From the NCBI GenBank assembly GCA_025765615.1, contig JAIVFJ010000063.1:186001-250000 (forward strand): a stretch of DNA of 64,000 nucleotides, read 5' to 3'. Below, piece by piece: positions 10,639 to 21,747 of the stretch. The stretch's first letter is position 1, and each line of letters opens with the position of its first letter. Under the pieces are notes generated by a model. That model did no database searches and was not told the DNA's origin. It saw only the letters and a list, made by a program, of their open reading frames with translations. The position numbers and the translations under genes were made by a program. This DNA is from Zopfochytrium polystomum. Its lineage: Eukaryota > Chytridiomycota > Chytridiomycetes > Chytridiales > Chytridiaceae.

Positions 10639-11175
10639 ATGAAGCTCTCTTTTTTTGCCACCCTGGCGATCGTCCTCTGCGTCGTCTTTGCAGCGGTGTT
10701 GGCAAGCCCAGGAAAGGGCGACAAGGGTAATTTGAACCTCACCAATTTCTCCCCCTCATACCCTCGCCGACCCCCTAAAACAAAGGAACGATGCTAACAT
10801 ACCGCAATCATCTTACCAAAAAAAAAAAAAAAAATAGCTAAGCACGACGACAAGGCGCCAAAGCCACACGCTGCTGCTGCTCCACCTGCTAAAGAACGTC
10901 CCCGCCGGCCGTCCGTCGACGAAAGCGAACACAAAGTCGACGTGCCGGCGGTGGTCCCCCCACCACCACCCCGCCGCTTGCAGCGCGGAGAGGCAGCCTT
11001 GAATCTTAACAAAGTCCAACTCCCCCTTCGCTCAACAGAAGAAGTAGAGCACGTGGAGCCGCCTCCCAAAGTCCCCGCAGTGCACCGTGGAGGTGGAGTC
11101 TTGGACCTGCATAGTGCCGGCGAGGAACACGACAAGGCTGTTGCGGTTTTGAAGGAGATATCGGAGAATTTTTGA
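10639..11175 (+). CDS. Small secreted proline-rich basic protein, 2 exons
   Basis: Exons 10639-10726 and 10838-11175 (intron gtaatt...aaaatag, phase 1) give about 141 aa. The N-terminus, MKLSFFATLAIVLCVVFAAVLA followed by SPGKGDK, is a clear signal peptide with a predicted cut after A-L-A. The mature part is charged and proline-rich (KAPKPHAAAAPPAKE, PAVVPPPPPRR), has no cysteines and ends KAVAVLKEISENF. It is likely exported, but no family is recognised. The intron carries an A17 tract directly before the acceptor. Confidence 0.7.
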
Positions 11176-11897
11176 TTTATCCGCGAACGCCACTTCTTCC
11201 TTTTTTTTTGATTTATTAATTGTCTTACTTTTTTTTTTCCTTTTTTTTTTTTTTTTTGTTTCTTGTCAAGCCACTGGTTTGCTGATTGCACGAATGAATG
11301 AATATTGATGTTGCACGTCACGACCCGAAGAAATTCTGCCACGAGCGACAAGGCTTGCGAGGTTAGGTTAGATTAATAAAGCGGCCAGGGGCACGTCCGT
11401 GTCCGTGGCGGAGACGCGACATGGCTTGTCGGCAGTACATATTACAATCGGGGGTGGGTGGACATTATGCAAACTCGCTCCATTTTTTTTAGTTTTAATG
11501 GAATTTACAATCTTCAATTGGGTCGCGTGCACACTCGATCACACAGAAAAAAGGCAATGCGGAAGACAAGATTCCGGTCGTCGGGTAACGAAGTCCTATG
11601 GTCTATTTCTGTCTGAAAAATGAGAGGATAAAAATAGAACACTTGCTTTCGTGAAGTCACACCCATTTATGGTTTGAAAGACGAAGACACCGATGCTTTC
11701 GAGAAGTCGCATCCATCCATTTATGGTTGGCATGACAGAGACTCTAAATGGGCAAGCGAAAAGGGCAGCGACGGTGTTTCGGAACTATCGCAAAGGTTCA
11801 TGGCTGTAGGGACTTGCTCCAGCATAAAAATAGCACCTGTGCGAGGGTGCGTGCCCTGGCCAAGATTGCTCAACTGCAAAAAAAAATAGAGTGAACA
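11176..11897. other. Intergenic, T-rich, nothing recognised
   Basis: T homopolymer runs at about 11200-11260 follow the stop of the secreted-protein gene. A short frame at 11674-11889 contains two near-copies of the phrase catttatggtt. I see no supportable gene. Confidence 0.4.
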
Positions 11898-14800
11898 ATG
11901 AGCCTTCAACCTGAGCGTCGTAGTTCCATTCAAAGCGCCTTAACCAAGAGTGAGACGACCCTTCACGCGTCGACTCGGTCCTTAAGCTCGACTGGATCGA
12001 GCTGCAAGCAAAGCATCGATGGCCTATTGTCGAACGGTCGACCCGCTGGTCCGGAGGAACTCTTTCAAGCCCAGAGAACTTTGAGTCCTGGCTGGGTTTC
12101 ATGGATCTTTCTGCTTTGGATGGACCCTCTCTTTTGGAAAGGCTTTCGAAAACACTTGGAACCAGAGGTAATTTGCACGCGCTCGGGCTTCGTTTTCTTC
12201 CTCACTCCCTGTTGCCTCATCAAAAACGCTCAGGATCTTTATCAAATGCGACCTTCGGACGGGGCTGGACCACTCGCTGACGTCCTCAAGCCGTTCTGGT
12301 CGGGGTTGAATGCTTGTCAAACATTCGTCCTCGCCGGCGCGTCTTCGCCCGGCATGACCTCCTCCAGGCCACCTTCGCTGCTATGGGCAGTTTTCAAGTC
12401 GGTCGCGCTCCCGTGGAGTCTCGCTGGTCTCGTCCTCTCCATCTCTGCCGCCGCTCAGCTCGCCATCCCGACACTGCTGCAGCAAATCCTCTACTTCCTC
12501 GATCCGTCGCCTTCCTCCCAAGCCAAACTCGTGATGACGTCCGGCACTTCCATCGCCGTGACGATCTTTGTCCTGCAGCTGACCAACACTCTGTTCGGGC
12601 GATCGTACGAGCAGATCGAGAGCAGAATCAAGGTCATTGCGAAGACGATTTTGGTTGGCGCGGTTTTCGAGAAGAGTCTCAAGCTGTCGCCGGACAGCGT
12701 GCAGCGATTCGATCAGGGCCGGATTTTGAATATGATCAATATCGACGTCGAAACTGTCGTTCAGTTTGTGCAGCACTCCCACACTTCTTGGATTATGCCG
12801 TTGCAAGGTGATGCCTGCCGTTAAGAATGAATTCTTTGTTCACGAACCTCAACCTTTGCATTTCACAATTCAGTCGTCGCCACCATAGTGCTGCTGCAAA
12901 ACCTGATTGGCAACGCCGTCTACTGCTCTCTTTTTGTTCTCTTCGTATCCGTACTGGTTCAAGCAGCAGTCATGGCCCCGCTTGAACGCTCCCAGCACGA
13001 CTACCTCGAAGCCGGCGACCGGCGCCTCAACACCCTTCGAGAAATGCTGTGCGCTATGCGCGCGATTAAGCTGCACGGCTGGGAGCCGCTCTTCAAACGT
13101 CGGATCGACAAACTACGCGAAGATCAGGTCGCCCCGCTGCGGAAGTCCAACTGGCTCAACGCGCTGTTTTTCTCGGCCGCCCAAATCACTCCGATCGCCA
13201 TGCCCGTTGTTGGAATCGTGGTTTGGATCGTCTGGTACGCTCCAGATCAGTACGTTGATCCAGCGGTGGTTTTTCCAGCTATTGCGCTGTACCAACTGCT
13301 CGTGAATCCTTTGTGGGAGATGCCTACTGCCATCACGTAAGAGAGAAGAGAGGAGTGGAGCCTATGTGAATTTGACTTTTTTTTTTGAAGTGCCCTTGCT
13401 CAAGCACTGGTGTCGTTCCGGAGACTTCGTTCGTTTTTGCTCGCTTCAGAATTGCGGCCTTTACAAGTTCAGTGTCGCGAAACTCTGGACGTGACGGCAA
13501 AAGCGGCAGACGGTGGTGCGAGTGCACTGGAGCCTGCCGCGATCGTCATTGAAGACGCCAGCTTTGCTTGGAAACGAGACGTTGAGGACAACGACGAGGG
13601 AAGCGTCGGGCGTCTCCGCAACATCAACCTCCGCATTCCAAAAGGCAAACTTACTTGCATTGTCGGCCCCGTCGGCGCAGGGAAATCGAGCCTTCTCTCT
13701 GCCATCATTGGCGAAATGGCGACCGCCTCTCCGCAGCCCGCTCCGTCGGACCATCAGCAAAGTGATGACAAGAGCGGTCGCGTTGCAGTCTTCGGCAGCA
13801 TCGCGTACGCGCCGCAGCAGCCCTGGATCCTGACCGACACAGTGGAGGGGAATGTTGCTTTCGCGAGTAGCTCTGCCGGCGATTCACTGCGTACAGCTGG
13901 GGAGAGGGAAAGGAGGATGCAATATGCCGTCACGGCGGCAGCCCTTGAGAAAGACTTGGCGCAGCTGCCCAAAGGCAAACAGACCTTGATCGGGGAGAAG
14001 GGAGCAAATCTGAGTGGCGGGCAGCAAGCAAGGGTCGCGCTGGGTAAGACGATTTGCTTTTGGTGCGGTTGCGTAACTGCATTCACGGCTCAACACTTGT
14101 GTATCATAGCGCGAGCAGTTTACGAAGATGCCGACATCTATTTGCTGGTACTGTACACAGCAGTTTTTTTGTTTCTCTGGAGGCAATATCACTCGTTTGA
14201 CACGCGCTCGTTCCTCCCAGGATGACCCCCTCTCCGCCCTCGACACCCAGGTCGGCACGGCAATCTTTAATAACTGCATCAAAGGCGCTCTCGCGTCCAA
14301 AACCGTCGTCCTCGTCACCCACCACCTCCACCTCCTCCCTTCAGCCGACCTCATCATCGTCATAGCCAACGGCAGCATCGCGCAGTCTGGTACCTTCTCC
14401 ACCCTTGCCGCAGACCCCAAGGGCCCCCTCGCAACCATGCTACGCGACCACTCCAACGCACCCACAAATCTCCGCCGACCGCCCGCAGCCGACACCGACT
14501 CCGCCGCCCCCACCGACCCAGCTCCAGACCCTTCCGCTCTCACCGCCGCCCTAGCCGCCGCCGCCGACGCCCCGGACCTCGGCTCCGGCCCGATTCCCGA
14601 CGCTGCCGCCGCCCGCGACATCGTGCAAGACGAGGAGCGCGCCTCAGGCGCGCTTTCCCCCCGCGTCTGGCGCAACTTTCTCCGAGCCTCCGGCGTGCCC
14701 GCCGTCGCGTTCATCGCGGCTTTCGCCCTGATCCAGCAGGCCGCGGCCGTCGCCGCCAGCCTTTGGTTGACGTGGTGGGCACAGGGCCGGGTCAAGGACG

Positions 14801-16908
14801 TCGGCGTTGAGGGCTGCGTGGGTTGGTTTGTGGGGCTGGGCGTCGTTCAGGGCGTTGCGCTGGGTAAGTTTTTGGTTGGGGTCTGGAGTTGTTCTTCAAG
14901 TTGCGGCACTAACCGTGTTTGTCTTCAGTCATTTGGAACGCGCTCGTTATTTTTAGCAGCTATAAAGCGAGTAAATTCTACCATGAGGCGGCGCTGTCTC
15001 GCCTGGTCCGCGCGCCAATGTCGTTTTTCGACAGTCAGGTATTTGTTTGTCTGAAACGTTTTCTGCTTCTCTCGTAACAGCTGGTAACTTCTTTCCTTTG
15101 GTTTTAAAATTTTACCCTAAAGCCGGTCGGACGCATTTTGAACAGGTTCAGCAAAGACATTGAGGCTGTTGATCAGCAGCTCTGGCACTACTACTTTCTT
15201 GCGATATTCTCCGGCGTGCAGTTGCTTGGTGCTTTTGCTTTAATCATCGTATACTTTCCGATCCTTCTGGGTGCGTAACGTTGTGAAGCCAATCATGTCT
15301 AATTTTAGCGCCTTTTCCTCGCACGTTTTAGCCGTATTCGTCCCTCTAATCATAGTATTCGGTTGCCTCCTGGTCTTCTACCGCACCACAAAGCGAGAAC
15401 TCAAGCGGCTAGACTCCAACCAACGCTCAAGCCTCAACGCCCACATCTCCGAATCCCTCTCCGGCGTCCCAATTATCCGCGCCTTTCGCGCCGAAACCCG
15501 CTTCATCGCCCGCCAGCGCCTCCTCACCGACCTCGCAAACTCCCCGCGCTACCTCTACCTCTGCGCCCCCGTCTGGGTCTCCATCCGCATAGAGCTGCTG
15601 ACGGCCTTTGTCACGCTCGCCATCTCGCTGCTCGGCGTCACAAACAAGGTCGACGCGTCGGCGGTGGGTCTTACGTTGACTTACGCGCTGGTTTTGATCG
15701 AGAATGTTGGGTACCTTATTAAAGCTTTGGCGCTGGTTGAGTCTGAGGTGAGTTGGTGTGTTGTTTTGGGTGGGTTGTGTGAGGTGTATTTGTAGTGACA
15801 GATTTTTCGGGAATTCAAGATGAACTCTGTTGAGCGCCTCGAGGTTTACTCTCGCGACGTTCCGATCGAGGCCGCGACGGAGATGCAGTCGGACCCGGAC
15901 AAATCTTGGCCTGAATTCGGCGCTATTGAGATCCGGAACCTGGAAGTCCACTACCCGAGCCGTCCGGGCTATCCCGTCCTCAGAGACTTTTCGATCGACA
16001 TTAAGCCTGGAGAAAAGGTATGAAATTAGGAACCCCGGCTCGGAGCTCTGACGAACAGACGAAACCATTTCCCGCACCACCGCATCCTCATAACAGATTG
16101 GCGTCGTCGGGCGGACCGGCTCCGGGAAGTCCACCCTCCTCGCCGCCTTCCTGCGCCTCCTGGAGCCGTCCGCGGGCACCATCCGCATCGACGGAATAGA
16201 CACCTCAGCCGTCGGCCTCGCCATCCTCCGCTCCCGCCTCCACATCATCACCCAAGACCCCGTCCTCTTCTCCGGCTCCCTCCGCTCCAACCTCGACCAC
16301 GACGCCCGCCACCCCGACGCCGCCATCTGGCGCGCCCTCGACGACGTCGGCCTGCGCGACCTCGTTGCCCGCCACCCGCGCGGGCTAGACCTTACCGTCG
16401 ACGTCGGCGGGAAGAACTTTTCGGTCGGGCAGAGACAGATGGTGTGCCTAGCCCGCGCCATGTAAGTGGCTTAACCCCACCTCCTCCACCCTTTGTCCAC
16501 AAACTATAAACAATTCCAACAATTTGAACACCCGAACCCCAACCCAGCCTCCACGCCCCGCGTATCCTCGTCCTCGACGAAGCCACCGCCTCCGCCGACC
16601 CGACCGCGGACCGCCTTCTCGCCCGCACCGTCGCCCGCCGCCTCCCCGACGCCACCGTCGTCGCCGTCGCCCACCGCCTCCACACCGTCGCCGCGCTCGA
16701 CCGCGTCGTCGTCCTCGACGCCGGCGTCGCCGTCGAGGTCGGGCGCCCCGTCGACTTGCTGGCGAGGACGGGCGGTCGGTTTAGGGCGCTGGCGGAGGCG
16801 GGTGGGAGAAACGCGTTTGAAAGGGTGCTGGATGCGGCGGAGGAGGCGGAGAGGGAGAGGAGTGGGGCGGGGCGGGGCGATGGTGCGGATGTGAGCGTGG
16901 TCGAGTAG
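11898..16908 (+). CDS. ABC transporter, ABCC/MRP-type (full-size, no TMD0), 12 exons
   Basis: Exons read as 11898-12167, 12234-12807, 12874-13336, 13391-14043, 14110-14147, 14221-14863, 14929-15038, 15123-15270, 15332-15747, 15802-16017, 16097-16461 and 16548-16908, about 1418 aa with all phases consistent. The order is TMD1 (SPGWVSWIFLLWMDPLFWKG at its start), NBD1, TMD2, NBD2. NBD1 has Walker A GPVGAGKSS, Q-loop AYAPQQPWI, signature LSGGQQARVAL and Walker B DIYLLDDPLSALD. NBD2 has Walker A GRTGSGKST, Q-loop ITQDPVLFSG, signature FSVGQRQMVCLARA and Walker B RILVLDEATASAD. The FSVGQ signature and the shortened NBD1 are typical of ABCC pumps that export glutathione conjugates or metals at vacuole or plasma membranes. 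An Ala/Pro-rich linker follows NBD1. The first intron (66 bp) carries no stop, so retention would stay in frame. Confidence 0.93.
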
Positions 16909-17109
16909 TCGTTAGTGGTGGGTCGGCAATCGAGAAATGAATCATATTTCTTTCAATTGGGGCTGGACGCGCTAATTACAAACATCAGAAACTGGTGGGG
17001 GAGAGCTGAACAAGGAAAACACAAAGTAAAGAAGACTGCTGGAGAAGTCAAAATGGTCGATTTGCAGTGGGGCGAAGCTTGGGGTGAGCACGGTGAATCA
17101 GGCGGCGGC

Positions 17110-17575
17110 ATCGTTCCAAATCATCCAAGGCTTGATTAAACTCCGACCGGCTCTGCGGAACTTCACGCCCGTGGAGCGTGGACCGTTCTCCCAGCTCACG
17201 CCATCTTGCAGCAACCACAGGAACCCAAAATTTAGGGCTGCCTTTGCTGTGCGCACCGAGTACTTCAGAGGAAGCCCAGAGTATCACTACCAGCGCAGCA
17301 CGCGCAGCTCCCGTCGATCGATCGCATACCGAAGCGCATCCTCCGAGTACGCCAGCTCGGCCTCGCTGTCTTTCCACCACCGCAACACCTCCACGTGGCC
17401 GCTCGGCTGGCGTAGTCCATCGCGCGGCACGTGTATGTCCAAGCGATCCCAGAATCCTAGAGCCACTGCAGGACCGCCACCTGTCCGTGCATGCTGGCTC
17501 GATCGACAAGGTCGCCGTAGTGCTTCAAATTAAGATCAGATTCCTTCCACCACTGCAGGACGTCGGCGTGTCAGT
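17110..17575 (-). pseudogene. WW-ankyrin family pseudogene
   Basis: Reading the minus strand gives HADVLQWWKESDLNLKHYG, then GQVAVLQWL followed by a stop, then a frame change, then VLRWWKDS, and again VLRW followed by stops near YSGLPLKYSVRTA. Repeat register and spacing match the intact family members. At least one frameshift and two internal stops make it non-functional. It lies tail to tail with the ABC transporter. Confidence 0.75.
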
Positions 17576-17838
17576 TCATACACGCTCTGCCGCGATGAAG
17601 GGGGACCGACGATCGTGCATTAATACAAATTTCACAGTTTCGTTCTCGATCATGCCTTCGAGAGGCTGACAGGTCTAATCATCGCGGCGCTAACTGCAAG
17701 GCACGTATTTTCATGCCCTGCTCACGCTGCTTCTATCTCTTCCTTCTTTCTCCGCAGTAGAGCCCTTCGGACTGGATTGTGACACTTAGAACTACTTAAA
17801 ACTGGTCGAATACAGATTATCGCACCGTTGATTACAGA

Positions 17839-17926
17839 GCTGCCGTGGCGCAACTGGTTAGCGCGTGCGGCTGTTATGACGTAACAGTTTACCGCAAGGT
17901 TGGTGGTTCGAGTCCACCCGGTAGCG
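17839..17926 (+). tRNA. tRNA-Asn (anticodon GTT) with a 14-nt intron
   Basis: Acceptor GCTGCCG pairs with CGGTAGC (17919-17925) through one G-T wobble. The D-arm is GGCGCAACTGGTTAGCGC, the anticodon stem TGCGG/CCGCA with loop CTGTTAA, and the T-arm GGTGG TTCGAGT CCACC. The intron at 17877-17890 (tgacgtaacagttt) sits directly after position 37. It contains aacag, complementary to the anticodon-loop ctgtt, the pairing expected for tRNA-splicing endonuclease substrates. Confidence 0.92.
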
Positions 17927-18700
17927 CTTTCAAAAGGGTTTGTTGCAACTAACCCTCTTTTTTCTCTTCGTCAAGGTTTTTCCAAGAGTTTTGCCGGTAA
18001 TTCCAGCCATCTGGAGGAATTATACCTTTTCATCCTCAGCAAGCGAATTTTACGTGTACTAAGGATCCTCAATTCTGTCTCTCGCCTCCGGCAACGCGTT
18101 GCCGGAGGTTAGTGGAATTTATAATTGAAATTGAACTTCCCACTTGCCGACAGATCGTGCCGGTCGGCTGTGGAGGGTGAAGAAAATATTTTTGATTTTG
18201 TCGAATCTGACAGGGATCCGGTACTGGTCCTTTCTGGAAAATTCCGGTCCAAATTGAGCATCCCATTTTGACCGCCCAGTCGGAAAGAAAAATGCACCTC
18301 CCCTCCGCCTTCAAAAACCAATTTGGAAGCGGGACAACAAGTTAGTTTTTCACCTCCCGTTTTTGTCCACTTTGCGCCGTTTGCGGACTTGATGCAGAAA
18401 GAAAAAATTAATTTGTTGCTCCTTTTTGGAGGCGCCGCAAGCAAAAGGGGCCACGCGCTTCCTTTTTGGGGAAGTGTGCAGCCCCCCCCACAGGCGGAAG
18501 CGACCGCTGTTGTTGCCGCATACCCGATCAGGCCCCCACAAGACAAGACAGGCAAAATGACATGGCGAAAGGCTCACAGACAGGGCGGGTTTGCTTTGCG
18601 GGTATGGGAACAACAAACAAGAAACTCGTCCTCCACTTCATCCCACCGAACCGATCAAAGAAATATTGACCCCTCCCCGCACAATCATCCACAAACCATT
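17927..18700. other. Intergenic region upstream of the first Reeler-like gene
   Basis: It starts just after the tRNA and runs to the ATG at 18701. Several frames are open, including an in-frame upstream extension of the Reeler-like frame from 18323, but that extension has no signal-peptide or domain features. A hairpin-capable ctccggcaacgcgttgccggag lies near 18086-18107 and could be a terminator-like stem. No TATA box is seen. Confidence 0.4.
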
Positions 18701-19837
18701 ATGGTCTCCGCAGCAGCTTCCCCCCTCTTCCTCGCCGCCGCAGCCGCCCTCGCCGCCCTCTTTGGCAACAACCACCCGGCCGTCTCGGCGCTGCCCAACG
18801 GGGCGCCGCGCTGCCTCATCAACGCCGCCGCCATCATGGCCAAGCACGGCAACCCGACCCAGACCCTCGGCCTCGCCATCCAAGCCCCCGCCTCCTACAC
18901 CCCGGGTTCCACCGCCGCCGTGCCCATCCAGATCACGGGCCTGAAAGCCTTTGCCTCCGGCGGCATCCTGGCCTACGTCAACAGCACCGTCAACATGAAC
19001 GCCGGCACCGCAGAGTCCCACGTCGGCGCATTCGCCGCGACGGGGAACATCCGCGCCCAGACCGCTTCCGCCTGTCAGACCGCCATGGTCAACAACGAGA
19101 ACCCGACCTCGACCATCACCCACGCGGCACCGTTGGCGAATACCGAGATTCAGACGCTCATGTGGACACCGCCGGCGGCGGACGTGGGCGCGGTGCAGGT
19201 GAATGTGGTCGTTGCGACGGGGACCGTCGGGCAGCCGTGGATGATCTTGCAGAGCGTCATGGTCGCTTCCGCGGGCGCTGCGGGCGGCGCAGGTGGAGGC
19301 GGAGCCTCGTCCTCGTCGTCGGCGTCTGCGGCTGCAAAGACCACGACCTCCGCTGCGGCCAAGTCGTCGTCGTCTTCGTCGTCAAGCAGCTCCTCCTCCA
19401 CGACCGCAAAGACCACCACGGCGAAAACCACCACAAGCAGCAGCAGTAGCAGCAGTTCATCGTCGTCAGCAAAGGCCACCACCACCACCGCCAAGACAAC
19501 ATCCTCCTCTTCCAGCTCCTCCTCCTCCTCCTCCTCTTCTTCCAGCTCCGCAAAGACCACAACCACCGTCGCCGTCAAGGCCACCACCACCGCCGCCAAC
19601 GCCAACGCACCCACCACCGTCACCATCACCGTCGCTCCCACCATCTCGCTGGTCGTCGTGACCCTCCCTGCTGCTGGCGCGGGCGGCGGTGCGGCGGCAA
19701 CCACCACCGCCGCGCCGGCGGCGACGACTACCGCTGCGGCCGCTAAAGGCGCAAAGAACGCTTCAGCGTCGTCGTCGTCCTCCTCGTCGGCGGCGGCGGC
19801 GGCTACGACGGGTGCCAAGCAGCACCACCGCCGTTGA
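18701..19837 (+). CDS. Reeler-like secreted protein with Ser/Thr/Ala-rich tail (paralogue 1, intronless)
   Basis: 378 aa. The start at 18701 (MVSAAASPLFLAAAAALAAL) gives a signal peptide ending near AVSA, before LPNGAPRCLINAAAIMAKHG. The N-terminal about 190 residues carry features of the Reeler fold: an early GAPRC, a G-GILAYVN strand, VGAFAATGNIRAQTASAC, then LMWTPPAADVGAVQVNVVVATGTVG. After that come about 180 residues of low-complexity Ser/Thr/Ala with short valine-rich stretches, ending AKQHHRR. No GPI signal is evident. The role is likely extracellular or wall-associated (inference). Unlike the three paralogues at 28.1, 30.5 and 32.4 kb, it has no intron after WTPP. Confidence 0.8.
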   Translation: MVSAAASPLFLAAAAALAALFGNNHPAVSALPNGAPRCLINAAAIMAKHGNPTQTLGLAIQAPASYTPGSTAAVPIQITGLKAFASGGILAYVNSTVNMNAGTAESHVGAFAATGNIRAQTASACQTAMVNNENPTSTITHAAPLANTEIQTLMWTPPAADVGAVQVNVVVATGTVGQPWMILQSVMVASAGAAGGAGGGGASSSSSASAAAKTTTSAAAKSSSSSSSSSSSSTTAKTTTAKTTTSSSSSSSSSSSAKATTTTAKTTSSSSSSSSSSSSSSSSAKTTTTVAVKATTTAANANAPTTVTITVAPTISLVVVTLPAAGAGGGAAATTTAAPAATTTAAAAKGAKNASASSSSSSSAAAAATTGAKQHHRR

Positions 19838-20184
19838 TTGACTGACTCAGCCCTTGACCCCCAATTTGGGGACACCTTCACCGACCCCTTGCATTGTTAT
19901 TGTGCGGCCACTCTTGCCTTTTTTGGTCGTCAGTACACGCCGCAGAAAACCAATTTCGGGTGGTCGTGTGTCTTTTTTTCGGTGTTTTTTTTCTTTTTCA
20001 TCTTTTTTTCCTTGGCTTTCTTCATCCTCCCCCGTTGTTTTGCCCATTCCCCTTCCATGTTTTTTCAAACATCCCCCGAAATCCCCCCCGAGCGAGTTTC
20101 GAAGGGCAGGTCCTTCCGAACCGCCCATTACATCCATCAAACTTTCGACCATTCCCCCCCCCTCACACATCCCTCGTCTCCTCG

Positions 20185-20335
20185 TTTGCTGCTGGCTGGG
20201 CAGGCCCCGTGCCATACAGAAACTGCATGTTTCGTCGTTCCTATTCCCCTTTTGCGCTTTTGCGTATTACATGTGGGCTCCCTTCGGCAGCCTTCCCCCT
20301 GCCGTCTTCCATCCCCTGCTACTCGCGTTGAACGC
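20185..20335 (+). repeat. Diverged direct repeat, copy 1
   Basis: It shares with 20678-20805 the ordered blocks tttgctgctgg, actgcatgttt, cattccccttttgcg, atgtgggctcccttcggcagcctt and cgcgttgaacgcgg, with scattered substitutions and small indels. The two copies are about 490 bp apart. Neither is coding as far as I can see. Confidence 0.6.
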
Positions 20336-20677
20336 GGGTGCAAGGCGGTGGTGGTTCGGAAACATTGGGGCGAAAAATACATATTTGGACAACCAAAACC
20401 CAGCGGATCGCACGAAGAAGGACGCGAGGAACGGATGCGTAGGATTCCACAGAAGCCGGAATTTTTCGTGCACCCGCGGGTAGCTGCGAAATGCCTGTTG
20501 GTGTTCGCGGCTTGCGTTGGAACACCCACGAGGGAGACACCGACAAGAGCGCTGTGGGATACGTTTCACCGACAGCACACTCTGACATTCCGTTTGTCCT
20601 GGCCCTTTACATCCAATCTTTCGCCTGTTCTCCCCGTCTTCCTTCCTCCTCGTCCTCCTCGTGGTCAACTCCTTCCT

Positions 20678-20805
20678 ACTTTGCTGCCGGTCGGGCATCA
20701 CTGCATGTTTCTAATTCCCATTCCCCTTTTGCGTACTATATGTGGACTCCTTCGGCAGCCTTCCTCTTCCCGTTCCTCCTTCTATCCGCGTTGACGCGCG
20801 GCATG
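20678..20805 (+). repeat. Diverged direct repeat, copy 2
   Basis: The partner of 20185-20335, with the same block order and roughly 20 bp shorter. Confidence 0.6.
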
Positions 20806-21517
20806 TTGGAATACGAGCAAAACAGGAGTTCACGTAACAGACGACTGTCAGAAACGACTTTCTCTGACACAGATGGAAGGCCCGCAGCGAGCGAACGGTA
20901 ACCAAGGGGAGAGACATTCGCTTCATTTTTTTATTTTTTTAATTTTTAATTTTTTTTTTTTGTTTGTTGTTTCACTTGCGTGTTGTTTTGTTGCACAGCT
21001 GGTTTCTTTTGCGAAACAGATTCTTGGCAGAAAAATTATTCTATATTTTCATTTGATCAAAATATATAAAAGGGAATGAGAGAGCTCTGTTTGTAGTCCA
21101 GTGCTTGTCCAAATTAACCACGACTGCACAAGAATACTGCATAAATTCTATGCAAATACAGAAGGTTGGCTAGTCATGCTACTAAATTGGTAAGCATTCT
21201 CCAGCAACGCGGGTTTCAAAGGAAAAACTTTCCGGCTCTTCCCGCCTCCGCCCGCCCAGACACACGCACTCACACACACACACACATGTCGGACACATTA
21301 TTTGGCTCTGGTTGTTTTCTCTTGCTGCACGTTCACACAGTCCAGCGAAACTCGGCCACCGCCACGGGAAACCTCTTCTTGCTCCTTCTTCTGCGAACGA
21401 AAGATGTCTTGCTCGCTGAACGTTCGTGGCTGCGCGCGCCCATGTTAAAAAAAAAAAAAACTTGGGAACGAGAGAGATTGGCAGAAGAAGGAAAGTGATT
21501 AATTGAATATGTGAGAA

Positions 21518-21520
<3 letters not shown>

Positions 21521-21560
<40 letters not shown>

Positions 21561-21565
21561 GAGAC
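21521..21565. repeat. (GA)n microsatellite
   Basis: About 20 GA units with two GACA interruptions, 30 bp upstream of the TATA box of the lectin-like gene. Confidence 0.95.
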
Positions 21566-21592
21566 AATTTCCAGTTCCAAGCGTAGTCGGAG

Positions 21593-21600
21593 TATATAAA
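21593..21600 (+). promoter_or_regulatory. TATA box of the lectin-like gene
   Basis: TATATAAA lies about 150 bp upstream of the ATG at 21748, immediately after the GA-rich tract. Position-based assignment. Confidence 0.5.
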
Positions 21601-21747
21601 GGGTGCAACAACAACTCCCAAAGCGACACCCCAGCACTGAATTCACTTTGAAGCTGAAAAAGGTTTCGTCCCCACGCTTACCGTGCTTACACACGGATAG
21701 TAACTCCAACCTTCAACAAACACGACGAAGCCAGCCTGAACGAAAAA

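Larger units (their letters stand above)
19838..21747. other. Long intergenic region with an internal direct repeat
   Basis: No supportable gene. Two copies of a pyrimidine-rich segment (listed separately) lie in it. An AT-rich tract spans about 20920-21080, and a GA microsatellite and TATA box belonging to the lectin-like gene are at the right end. Confidence 0.4.

Noticed and set aside
18323..18700. In-frame upstream extension of the first Reeler-like gene
   Set aside because: The extension would bury the signal peptide 126 residues inside the protein; the ATG at 18701 gives the same architecture as the paralogues.
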